This document shows positions 39,169 to 49,460 of a stretch of DNA of 64,000 nt, piece after piece. Position 1 is the stretch's first letter. Every line of letters begins with the position of its first letter. The stretch is taken from assembly GCA_963662155.1 (NCBI GenBank), contig OY759266.1:12081835-12145834 (forward strand), in the 5' to 3' direction. The notes under the pieces were generated by a model. That model was not told the DNA's origin. It saw only the letters and a list, made by a program, of their open reading frames with translations, and searched no databases. The stretch comes from Lamellibrachia columna. Taxonomy: Eukaryota; Annelida; Polychaeta; Sabellida; Siboglinidae. Both the position numbers and the translations under genes were made by a program.

Positions 39169-39843
39169 ATGGATACTACTCTGAAAAAACAACATCCTAC
39201 AAAATTCATAGAAATTAATATTCAAAACAAAAAGGCAATGTTAAAAGTCAAAGAGGATTTAATCTCTACTAAAATATATGAGAAACTAGACATAAGTCAA
39301 ACGGCTGACACAAACCGTAATTATAACATTATCCTAGATGAAATCAATCAAGCTAAATATAAATATATGATGAGTAAATTTGTGAAATTTAATAAATATA
39401 AACATAAAAAGTCTACGTGGATAACTCAAGGTCTGCTAACCTCAATACGACACAGAGATAAACTTTACAAACAAATAAAATTAACAAATCCTGATTCACC
39501 AGAGCATGAAATGTTACTGATTAATCTAAGAACATACACTATTATATTGAAAAAGAGCTTTCGTATAGCAAAGCAATCATATTTTGAAACACGTTTTAAT
39601 CAATTCAAATTTGACATAAAAAATACTTGGAAAACTATAAATGAAATCCTGTCTAAAAGTAAAACTAAATCATTTCCTACATATTTTAAAGAATCAAATT
39701 CTATTATGACAGATAAATTGGAAATTACAAATAAATTTAATGCATTTTTTCCTAATATAGGGAATCATCTAGCAAACAATATTAAATACAAAGGCTTCCA
39801 TGATCATTCGTATTATTTAAATAAAAAAGAAACTCTGTTTTGA
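39169..39843 (+). pseudogene. LINE linker-region ORF
   Basis: 224 codons lie between the endonuclease and reverse-transcriptase domains of the 38.4-41.7 kb element; STWITQGLLTSIRHRDKLYK and FRIAKQSYFETR match the usual K.WITKG..SI..RDKL..K block of this region. It is the longest surviving frame of the element. Confidence 0.75.
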
Positions 39844-40272
39844 CATTTAAAAAAAATTAAGAATATACTTTAAAGGGAATAATAAATAATCTACCCAACA
39901 AAAATAGTTATGGATTTGATGGTTTTTCCACCAAACTACTAAATTAATTGAACCTGCAATAACTAAACCTTTAACATTATTAACAAATCAAGTATTAACC
40001 CACTGATAAATAAAAAAATGTTACGGTTATTCCAATTTATAAAAAGGTGAGCCAACAATATTTAATAATTATATCTCTTCTACCAGCTATCTCAAAAGTA
40101 TTGGAAAAAATAATTTTTTATCAATTGTCAACTTATTTAAAAGACTCCAAACTTTTCTTTGACCATCAATATGATTTTCAACCCAAGCATTCAACGGAAT
40201 ATGCGGCACTGGAATTAATAGATAGGATTATAACCAAAATGGATCAGGATGAAATACCCATAAACATTATAT

Positions 40273-40563
40273 TTGGACCTTTCTAAAGCATTCGATACCA
40301 TTGACCATTTAATTTTAATTGACAAATTAAAATATTATGGTATAAATGGTACAAATCTGAACTTATTCAGTAGCTACCTAAATAACCGTAAACAATATAC
40401 TGAAATTGATTATATAAAATCAAACATGTTGCCAATAACAACTGGCATACCACAGGGCTCAATCCTAGGACCTCTGTTATTTATTATATATATCAATGAT
40501 TTTGCACAAGCCAGTAAAATGTTTAATTTCATCATTTATGCTGATGACACAACCTTACTTTAA
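40273..40563 (+). pseudogene. LINE reverse-transcriptase core ORF
   Basis: 96 codons carry DLSKAFDTIDH, the IPQGSILGPLLF block and the YADD catalytic motif. Stop codons follow at once. Confidence 0.85.
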
Positions 40564-41735
40564 ATAGTTTTAATGATAACATACAAAATGACAATTTAGA
40601 ATCTTTAATAAATGACGAACTTTTAAAAATAAATGAATGGCTCAAAATAAATAAATTATCATTAAACATTGCAAAATCTAAATATATGACATTCCAAAGG
40701 ACAAATAAAAATATACAGATGCTTACTCTGAAGATTGATAATATAAATATTGAACAAGTTAAGAAATTTAATTTCTTAGGTTTAATTATTTATACAAATC
40801 TGAACTGGAAAAGACATACTGAAAAAATGTCAAACGCATGTTCTAAAAAAATTGGTATTTTAAATAAATTAAAACATGTGTTATCACAACAAGTTAAACC
40901 TTATTATATAAATCATTAATTGTACCACACATTAATTATTGCATCATGGCTTGGGGTTTTCAAACAAATAGAATAATAAAACTTCAAAAGAAAGCATTGA
41001 GAATTATTACCTTAAGTAACTATAATTCCCTTACAGAGCAACTCCATAAAAAACTCAGCATGTTAAAAGTAGATGCCATTTTAAAATTACAACAATTAAA
41101 ATTTTATTATAAATATTTACATAACAATTTACCAGTTTATTACAAAACTGGAGGATAATCTTCAACTATGACATACATAATTATGATACACGAATCAAGA
41201 ATGAAATATATACTTATAAAACTAAACACGAATTTGCAAAGAAATGTCTTCGGCATAATTTACCATTTTTACTTAATAATATTCCCACTATAGTTAAGGA
41301 AAAGCTTAATACACACAGCTTACAAGGATTTGCTCAGTATGCAAAACTTTATTTTTTACAAAATTATCAAGATTCGTGCACAAGGCAAAATTGCTATATT
41401 AAAAAAGTGCAACCACCTATCACCCTTATAATAAAGGGCCCTTAACTGTAAACACACATAATCAAGCGAGAATAGTAATACATGAACACGCACATGCACA
41501 CGAACAAGCACACGAACAAGCACGTGCACGCGCACGCTCATACACATACACAATCAGATATGATATGATTATTATGGTGTTTTTTCCCTCTTTTTTTTCT
41601 TCTTCTCTTCTTAGAAAAATGATATATGTTTGACCAACCGATTTAGTTTAATTTTATTTTGCAAGGTGGCTCCTCGATAGCGACTATTAAAGTCTTAGAG
41701 GAGTCTCCTGACCCTATTTATTTGTTTACCTTAAT

Positions 41736-42498
41736 ATATACCATGTTTACTTACAACTATATACACCTGTATTATTTAAAATTATAATTTAACATGGACA
41801 TACATGTATTATGTAAAATGTATGATGGGTCAAATAAAAACATTTCTACGCGTAAAATTATAAATTAAAATTATAAAAGAGTACAGACCAGCCTAAGTGT
41901 AGTACACCTTATTTAGACTGGTGTATCATTGTTTACACAGTATATTACAAATAAAATTGTAAAAATTAAACAATCGTAAGCAGACAAAGCTAACAAATAA
42001 CAATAATATAAAACAATATTAACAGTACAAATAGCAACGCACACTTCACTAAATACAATTATATAGTTATTAATTTGCAACGGCATAATAATGTCTCGAG
42101 CCAGTTGTGGTAATACTAGTGGTACTGACACAACTGAACCCGCATCATTTGTACTACGTCCCACTTGCTGTTTTTGCCGATCTTGTTTCCGGGAATCACG
42201 TTCAACAACAAAGAACCATTCATGTTCTGTTGTAATATGTAACTGTTGTAACCTGACTGGTTCAGACAGCAACTGGGACAAATAACAGTTCCACGTTTCA
42301 TTAGGTCGATATGGCAGGACTGATGTGCTCGGCAGTGATGGTGGGCAAGACGCGCTGAACCTGTGAAATACTTCTAGTTGCATAATAGCAACTTAGTGTG
42401 TTTCTGAAGTCCGATAAATACTATTGAACTATTACAGACGGTGTACAGACGGTGTACGTTTGACACAAATGACGCCACGCCACTAGCTACACGCGCTT
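41736..42498. other. Flank downstream of gene A, no gene recognised
   Basis: A 156-codon minus-strand frame (41,913-42,383) and overlapping frames contain several Cys codons but show no domain I can name. It may be a fragment of a decayed transposase. Confidence 0.3.
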
Positions 42499-42698
42499 CT
42501 ACGGCTTGGCTCTTGTAGCCAATTTGATCATGTCCCTGAGAGCAAAATACCGCTCAGGAGGCGTGTGTTTCTTTGCGTCCTTATAGTCTCTCATCAGTGT
42601 TTCGAGAGAGTCTCTGTACACGCGATATTCCGCCTGCAGTCGCTCCAGTCGCTGGCTCATCCTCCCAATTTCCGATGTCATTTCGTTGCTGGTCATTT
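42499..42698 (-). CDS. Gene A exon 3 (second coiled-coil unit and C-terminus)
   Basis: It begins AA|ATGACCAGC after TTTTATAG and reads EMTSEIGRMSQRLERLQAEY, then TPPERYFALRDMIKLATR and a short basic end at TAG. It corresponds residue for residue with gene B exon 3. Confidence 0.83.
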
Positions 42699-43639
42699 CT
42701 ATAAAAAAACACGCACCATTATACTGGTTTGGATAAATATTGCTATGCTCATATTAGGAGAAAAAACCATGTTGACCTAAACCCGAGCAAACTGTCGTGC
42801 AAGAGATCAATATTCCAAATCACTAACAATTACTATATTTTCATAGTTGACTGCAAAAAGTAGCTTTTTTAGTCAAATATTTACTATTAAAGATCGACAG
42901 AAAGACACCGCCACAAAACAATTACGTGGCCGCTACTGTCTATCGATAACTTTTCTGGGGTGATTATTACAAATATTTGCGTATATTTTCGTTCGATCAA
43001 GTGAAATATGTCGCATGTTTACATCAACAGTATCGATGTGTCCCTCTGTGACCAGCCATGTCACTTTTGCTTTGCACGTGTCCGTAAATATGATTACTAA
43101 TTCCGAATTCAGCCAACTTGTCGGAAGCATTTGTATTGGCATCCTTCTGTCTCGCAGGACAATGGTTTGCCCCAATGAAATGTCCTCTCCAGGGCGCAAG
43201 CCTCTGTCTCAGTGGTGGAACCCAAAGGAATGCAGCCAGACCATTAGGCCTATACTTAGTGCCAGGTCGGCTGCTGGAGCTGCTGGAAGGATGGCAAGGT
43301 TGACATCGGACCACTTTTTTCTGTTACGGTTTACTCTCTTTGATCACTTGCCTACCAAGATTAGTGAGCTTAATCTGCCCAGCCGCGGCAGGATGTGTCC
43401 ACTGTCCACACCCTGGTGGGCCCTGCACAGTGCACCTCTGGGGCTCCAATCTGCTCCAGCCGTAAGGTACCCAGTATCTTTGGTGTACCACCAAACTCCC
43501 ATTTCCCAACTGTTTGCGGGGTCAAACTCCCATTGTTATGAGACTCCAACTTCCCACCAATCCCACCTCTTATCTATTTTTGAGACCAACCTCCCAACTC
43601 CCACTTCCTGCCCCCCCCCTCCCACCACACACGCACGTA

Positions 43640-43695
<56 letters not shown>

Positions 43696-46600
43696 CACAC
43701 ACACACAGTGAGAATCCATTGTAAAAGCACAGCCAAATCAAATCCGGTAGGTGGCACCGGGATACACTTTTGTTAGCTAGTGCCCACCGTATGGCGCCAC
43801 TGTAACAGCTACGCCGCTCACTGGGACGGGTAGCATGTATTCTTTTGGTTTGGTTGGTTGATGGATCGAGCACAGTTGTCGAACTCAACCAGTGAATCTG
43901 ATGGTCACCTGGGTTCCGGATGTAAATAAACAGCCATCCCCGATTGCGTTTTGCACCATCGGTACCCAAACTTCGATCAGTTCAGGAAAATGAAGTTATT
44001 TTATCATCTACAGTGACACCTAGGCTAGGGCCCTTATGGCCCTTGACCATCTTTGTCAGGGACATAAATGAGGTTCAGGGATTCCAACCAAATCGAAGCA
44101 TAGAGTAGCATGGGGCATAACGCAAATTTTGGGGCATAAAACCCACCCTTTAACTAGTTTCATAGCGCGAAAATAAGAATTTCGAGATTGCTAGGTGAAG
44201 CCACATACAGTTGTTCATATTCGGTTAGAATACAGTGGCAGAAAACGAAATACACGCGTTAATTTTTTTTACGTCAAACTTTGGACTCTATAAATTATAA
44301 AAATGGTCACCCAAAGGTGGTTTTGTGGGAAGTAACCATAAGAAACTGAGACAACGCGTTGTGTGTCTGCAGTAGACAAATATGTAATCATTAATGTTGT
44401 GAACGTTGCGGATGCGAGTGATTACAACCAGTAATATGCAAATGGTGAACTTTTGATATTGAACGTGTAGGGCAAAAAGGCCAACATAAGTGGGGACAAA
44501 GCGCACAGGGTGGGACGTACTATGTCTGTCGTAGATGTGAGTCCGAAAGTGAATAGTTCTGCATGTGCTCTGCCTGTGCATGAGAGTTTATAATAAATAT
44601 ATTAAATAAAATGCAAACGCACTTGTTGAATTTCAGATAAGGAGCTAATTAATTAACAATTCCATTCAAGGTTCTTAATAAATTATAATAACAAATATGA
44701 CTATGGTATGCAGCAAATTTTCGCTATACTTAAATGTATCAATAATACCATCACTTTGGTAATGCGAAATAAGCAAACTAATAACTAAATGAGGCTGATT
44801 AATACAAAACGGCCAGGGGTGGGCGTTTTGTCCCACCCCTGGGACAAAACGCCCATTTTGAGGACCTCCGCTAAAATGGCTATAACTTTTTTCTGTGACA
44901 TTAAACATCGAAAATGTGAACACAAGATATTCAGCTAAGATAATGAGCTGGGTGATGCATCCAATATATCAGAGATATGGCTAAGAGGTTTTCCCATGAG
45001 TCGGAAACAAGTAGGCGTATTGCCCCACCCTACTCTACCTACTTGCAATCAGTGAGGCGCGGACTGCTAATGCTTTGATGTCTTCCCGCCGTCCACTCCA
45101 TCTGTTCCCGCCACAATGCGAGTCGTCTGCTTTCCTCTCATTGCGCTCAGCCACTGTCCTGTATCCACTTCCCGCCTCTTTGATCATCGTCTTCAGTGCC
45201 TCGTATCGTCCCATTGCGCAATCGCCCTTATGAGTCTCATAGGCCGAGCGTAACTCCTCGCTGACTGCTCGCAAGGCATCGACGTCTCTCCGCCATTTGT
45301 CACCGGCGCGTTTCAGTTCGTTGTACTGTTGGCGTTGTTCGCTTGATGCTAAGTCTGCACAAAGCAAAGAAATGTGTTACTTTATACGTACTATACCTGT
45401 TACATTGGATCATTTTGTCTCACAAAGACCTACAATTAAATTATAAACAAGCAGGCCCTAACATGGTCTTAAAATAAATATATACATAGGTATATATATA
45501 CCTATTTCCCGTCATATTTGTGGGAGATCGGTGTGTGTAACACAATAATAAACAGATAGTGTACACTAAAAATTGCGCATCAGTTTTCATTTGCTTAAAT
45601 ATTTTTTTTTTTAATATCAAACCAGTCAGTTCAGTACATAGTTGTAAACTTAACCACTTTAACCAGCATAATTATATATTTAAAGTGCCTACACGGTTTT
45701 TGCCCCCTCCCTAAAAAATAATTCAAGTGCTAATTGATTTAGAATCTTCCATAACTACGCTCCATGTAAGCATACGAGTGACAGATGCAGTTGAGTACGT
45801 CGCTTCAGTAGTTTCTTTTACCGGGTGGTTGTCCGTACCGGCACAGGTAACGTTTGTGACAAACGTTGAGCCTTTCATTGGAAGAATAACCTATAACTGT
45901 GTGCGACAGCGTTGGCAATGTTACCGTTTCTCGCACTTGCTTCTACTGCGGCGTTACAAGGACCATGACTAGGTGGCTCCGTTGGCTCTGTGCACGCCTC
46001 GCTTCCACTGCGGCGTTACAAGGACCACGACTAGGTGGCTCCGTTGGCTCTGTGCACGGCTCGCTTCTACTGCGGCGTTACTAGGACCATGACTAGGTGG
46101 CTCCGTTGGCTCTGTGCACGGCTCGCTTCTACTGCGGCGTTACTAGGACCACGACTAGGTGGCTCCGTTTGCTCTGTGCACGGCTCGCTTCTACTGCGGC
46201 GTTACTAGGACCATGACTAGGTGGCTCCGTTGGCTCTGTGCACGCCTCATCACCAGGATCGAAGTACCGGGTTCGAACCCCGTGTCGGCGGTCTACTCAG
46301 TCGTTTCTTAGCCGTTGGGTACAACTTGCCAATTCGTCTAGGCATACGGGTATGGGAAGTTAAAAAAAAGATCCATTCACCGGACGGGATAATTTGGTAG
46401 TTCGTAATTAACAATACTTACACAATTTCAGGATACACAAAATTATGACAGAAATATCCATCTGTCTTGGTATTTGGCGCTGCCAGTCAATATCTTGAGG
46501 GCTTCTTTGAATCCAACCCTCCAAATTGCGACATAATATACTAGCAGCTATAGTAACGCCTAGCGACGCATTTCCCTTGTATTACGTAATTTGGAACAAT

Positions 46601-47140
46601 CGTAGAAAAGACGCACGACGTTGTGAACAATTGTACGTAACTGTTCGTAACAACTACAAAGGGTAATTCGTTTGTTCGTAGAAAGGGTAATAGCGAGGTG
46701 AATTTCGAAAAAAAAAAAAAAAATGTCATGACCCGATCGTGGGGGCGTAGATGAACTCCCGAGTTGCAAAGTGTCAATGAGGAGTACTACGTACAGTAGC
46801 ATGACACACATGTAATGTATATTGAAACTGGATTAAGTATAAGAAGTGTCTCTCAGGTGAGACACAAAAGTCGTACATGCCCCTTCTGCGTGATATCTAC
46901 GTCATGAGATCGACGTGCAAGATAGGCCTGCACGCCTGCACCACGAGGTTACATTCCCGTGGATCCACATAACTCGCTGTCGATATTGTTTATAAAACTC
47001 ACTACAATGTACCATAATGGATATATGGCTATCTGGAGTAAAACTGCATTAGACATAGCAACTATTATAATCAACAGATTGTCGAATTAGTCGTGGTTAT
47101 TCGCGAAATCACAATGTAGCTTACCTTGCGTTTTCAGCAT
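42499..47140 (-). CDS. Coiled-coil protein gene A, three exons, 175 aa, paralogue of gene B
   Basis: Exons on the minus strand: 47,140-47,125 (MLKTQ), 45,354-45,043 and 42,698-42,499 (stop TAG). Donors are G|GTAAGC and A|GTAGGT; acceptors TTGTGCAG and TTTTATAG; both introns in phase 1, as in gene B. The product is soluble, charged and helical, without signal or membrane segments. The unit-ending motif occurs at about residues 55-64 (RYEALKTMIK) and again in exon 3 (RYFALRDMIK). The core of exon 2 is almost identical to gene B over SEELRSAYETHK through AGSGYRT, whereas exon 3 has diverged more. A TTTATAGG sequence (47,246-47,253, minus) about 105 bp before the ATG is a possible core promoter. 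No known family is recognised. Confidence 0.78.
43015..43776 (+). other. Gene A intron 2, repeat-bearing segment
   Basis: A 253-codon plus frame spans a (GCAC)n/(CA)n tract and has no domain; I do not call it a gene. The stretch 43,490-43,610 contains CCAACCTCCCAACTCCCAC-type motifs shared with 15.95 kb and 58.45 kb. Confidence 0.45.
43627..43708 (+). repeat. (ACGC)n and (AC)n microsatellite
   Basis: About 13 ACGC-type units followed by about 12 CA units. Confidence 0.95.
44820..44855. other. Perfect 16-bp hairpin in gene A intron 2
   Basis: TGGGCGTTTTGTCCCA and its exact reverse complement are separated by only CCCC. Confidence 0.75.
45043..45354 (-). CDS. Gene A exon 2 (first coiled-coil unit)
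   Basis: 104 codons, phase 1-1. KWRRDVDALRAVSEELRSAY and GRYEALKTMIKEAGSGYRT match gene B exon 2 closely; the Gly/Arg-rich linker and the KALAVRASLIA end are looser. The acceptor is TTGTGCAG|ACTTAGC and the donor GCAA|GTAGGT. Confidence 0.85.
45355..45938 (-). other. Gene A intron 1, left part
   Basis: A/T-rich, with the short palindrome ATAGGTATATATATACCTAT near 45,486-45,505. No coding signature. Confidence 0.4.
45939..46248 (+). repeat. 62-bp tandem repeat, five copies, in gene A intron 1
   Basis: Each unit contains GCTTCTACTGCGGCGTTACT and GGTGGCTCCGTTGGCTCTGT. The latter is like a tRNA A-box, and the array runs into a single B-box at 46,270-46,280. Confidence 0.95.
46222..46290 (+). 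mobile_element. tRNA-like (SINE-head-like) remnant
   Basis: TGGCTCCGTTGG (46,222-46,233) and GGTTCGAACCC (46,270-46,280) fit A- and B-box consensus at suitable spacing. The acceptor stem does not close, so this is not a tRNA gene. Confidence 0.45.
46291..47124 (-). other. Gene A intron 1, right part
   Basis: Contains a poly-A run near 46,710. Nothing else recognised. Confidence 0.35.
47125..47140 (-). CDS. Gene A exon 1 (MLKTQ)
   Basis: ATGCTGAAAACGCAAG|GTAAGC parallels gene B exon 1 in length, phase, MLK start and donor. Confidence 0.68.
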
Positions 47141-47244
47141 CTTTGTCCGTTGACGCGTAGGACGTTAATGTCAACACGAACTCGAAATAACCAGCGTAGG
47201 CACTGTGTCGTCCAGTCATAGAGTGACATCATTAATCATTCCCC

Positions 47245-47254
47245 TATAAACTGT
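47245..47254 (-). promoter_or_regulatory. Candidate core promoter of gene A
   Basis: TTTATAGGGGAATGATTAA (minus) resembles CTATAGCGGAATGATTAA near 56,690 on the same strand, where a further ATG with a phase-1 donor-like site lies about 80 bp downstream. Confidence 0.3.
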
Positions 47255-48299
47255 TACTAACGGGTGTTCCATTTCTGTCTGTGCATCCAGTACACCGTCA
47301 ACATTAGCCCACTGACACTGACACCGCCAAGATGCACGCAAAGCAGCGAGTGGCCTAGATTCATTCAAACAACCTGATTTATTAGTCAGCGTTGACCATA
47401 CGTTGTACTCTTTGTTAAGGTCTGTTTAGTTCTGGCCTAGATCTTAGCCGCAGAACCGCGTGTTGTTGTTGCCTTAAACGCATAGTCATTTCGCCGCGAG
47501 AGGTTTTGTGTGCTGTCGCGGAGTGTTCTATTTATGTATGTGGGTATTGTGTGCCGCTTATATAATATATCGTTAAGATACGCTTATATAATGTTACGCT
47601 TATATAAGATACGCTTGTCAATATGTACACTTCATGGTCGGGCAAACATTTTATTAACACAGAGCTATTTTTTTACCAAACACAACTTTTTTATTTATTG
47701 CTAGAATCTCATAATTTCATACATGTCCGAGGACAACAATGCATACACTACGTACACAATATATAAGAGGGATGTGAATGGTACCAGATATGTTGTGGAA
47801 CGTGGACATTTTTTATTTTGTCAGTTTGGCACTTGTTGGAAGACAAAAAAAAATTGAAAAATACCACTGAGGCAAATAAAAATGTGAAAAAAAATGGAAG
47901 AATAATTTTATATGCGTACATTCAAACAAATTTAATTCAGCTATGTAATTTTGTTTTGTTTTTATTTGAATGTTTGTGACATTTCCATGAATCGACTTCA
48001 AAAGGTGACAGCTAGGTGAAAGGTATGTTTACATGCATAGTGACGGGCAATTTTTCCTACGTTCCGACCTATAAGTCTATATTAATTAAGTGTGTTGACT
48101 TATTAATTAAGCGCATAGACTTGTCAGAGATGTGTTATACCCATTGGGTAGATTTGTTGGCTGAGTTGTTATGAATTTTATTTACAAGACCTACGAAAAT
48201 TATACAAATAAAGCATTTATGCAACATTCACTACTCTGTGGCTCAACTTACCCCACACCAAGTGTTAGTTGAGCCAGCTTACCAAATAGCCAGCTATTT
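47255..48299. other. Intergenic, A/T-rich, nothing recognised
   Basis: A small duplicated CGCTTATATAA motif occurs near 47,555-47,610. No gene seen. Confidence 0.35.
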
Positions 48300-49255
48300 G
48301 AATCTGGTATATACAAGATATAAGATACTTTATTGAATTTCTCAAAAGAGAACTTTGTTTTGTGGTCATATAAAATACATGAAAACAGTACATAAAACAG
48401 TACATAGGCAGTAACAGTAGGAATAAATATGACTCGTATCCCACACATTCATCTTCTCTCACTCGTACATTGTTGGTGGTGGCGGTGACAAGGAGAAATA
48501 AAAGATATACAATAAATATAAATTTTAAAATAGACCTATTATTAACATTATTAAGTATTATGAAATATATTTAAAATATGTACAAGGCAAGCAATGGATA
48601 ATGTTTATACATTATTACTCAGTGACTACATGAAACAAAATAATTTACTCTATATAAATAATATACCCACTAAATTATAGACTTGTTCCGTTCAAATAAT
48701 TTAAGATTTCTTGATAATCTTGATGGACATTGGAACAAAACTGTTCAGTGTCTTCGCCTTCTTTGCAGTGAAAGCTCTTAGTCTCCTGCCTGATGGTAGT
48801 GTCTCATACTACTGTGAAAGGATGTGACACAAGTCACTTATGACTTGCAAACCCTTTCTCGTGGCTCTTTTCTCATACGGCTCATTTAGTCCAGTCTGTC
48901 TAACTCCCACAACCTTACTTCCCCTATTGACAATACTGTTCAACCTGCCTCTACTCTTCACACTCAAAGTGCCAAACCAGCAGACAAAAGAACATGTTAA
49001 AACAGATTTAATAAAGCTGCTATAGAACATCTGCAGAGTCTTAGGACTCACACCAAAGGATCTTAGTCTGAACATGCAGAACATTATCTGATGACATTTC
49101 TTTACAATGCAGTTTGTGTTAGATTCAAAAGTTAGTTTATTATCCAAAACAGTGCCAAGATATTTATACTTATTCACTTTTTCCACAATCACACCCTCTA
49201 TAACAAGCTCACCCACACATCCATTCCTTCTAAAGTCTAGCTACTACAATCTCCC
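48300..49255 (-). mobile_element. 5'-truncated LINE, reverse-transcriptase C-terminus and 3' tail
   Basis: The minus frame (49,216-48,809) reads VNKYKYLGTVLDNKLTFESN, FRLRSFGVSPKTLQMFYSSF, LTCSFVCWFGTLSVKSRGRL and NSIVNRGSKVVG, a C-terminal reverse-transcriptase region common in L2/CR1-type LINEs. The tail includes an AATAAAGTATCTTATATCTT-type end near 48,318-48,337. A second copy is at 63,562-64,000 in the same orientation. The right edge meets the 6.8 kb minisatellite within about 200 bp. Confidence 0.82.
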
Positions 49256-49460
49256 TGGTTTTGGGGGGCACCGGTGGATGTTGTTTTGACCTGAGACAGA
49301 ACAGAAACAGTGTCACAAAGTAGAATTATCTATGCATGTTAGATATATTATCTTGCTATAAAATGATCTATTAATAATCATAGTTTATGTGACTAAAAAC
49401 AATTTTTACTTACGAATATGATTGCACCATAGACATGAAAAACAGTGAAAAATGGCTCTC

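Larger units (their letters stand above)
38445..41735 (+). mobile_element. Near full-length but broken non-LTR LINE (endonuclease + reverse transcriptase)
   Basis: Very A/T-rich. Endonuclease blocks: LQESWLSDTDDLSLIQLSGY (about 38,600), SNKGGLIIYI, ILAGDYNINML (about 38,935) and a FTTCNGTLIDNF-type end. Then a linker (39,169-39,843), reverse-transcriptase blocks PAISKVLEKI (about 40,085), LSKAFDTIDH (about 40,277), GIPQGSILGPLLFIIYINDF (about 40,445), YADDTTLL (about 40,538) and a C-terminal part with KKALRIIT and NYDTRIKNEIY (to about 41,402). At least six frameshifts or stops separate the blocks. An untranslated tail with CACG-rich and pyrimidine-rich tracts follows. The catalytic YADD is present, but the element cannot be active as read. 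Confidence 0.85.

Noticed and set aside
41913..42383. Transposase C-terminus with Cys motifs on the minus strand
   Set aside because: Overlapping frames have scattered cysteines, but I could not match a zinc-binding pattern or other domain with confidence.
43015..43776. 253-codon plus-strand frame
   Set aside because: No domain, crosses a (GCAC)n/(CA)n microsatellite and a low-copy repeat, and lies in an intron of gene A on the opposite strand.
46215..46290. Functional tRNA gene
   Set aside because: A- and B-boxes fit, but the acceptor stem does not pair.
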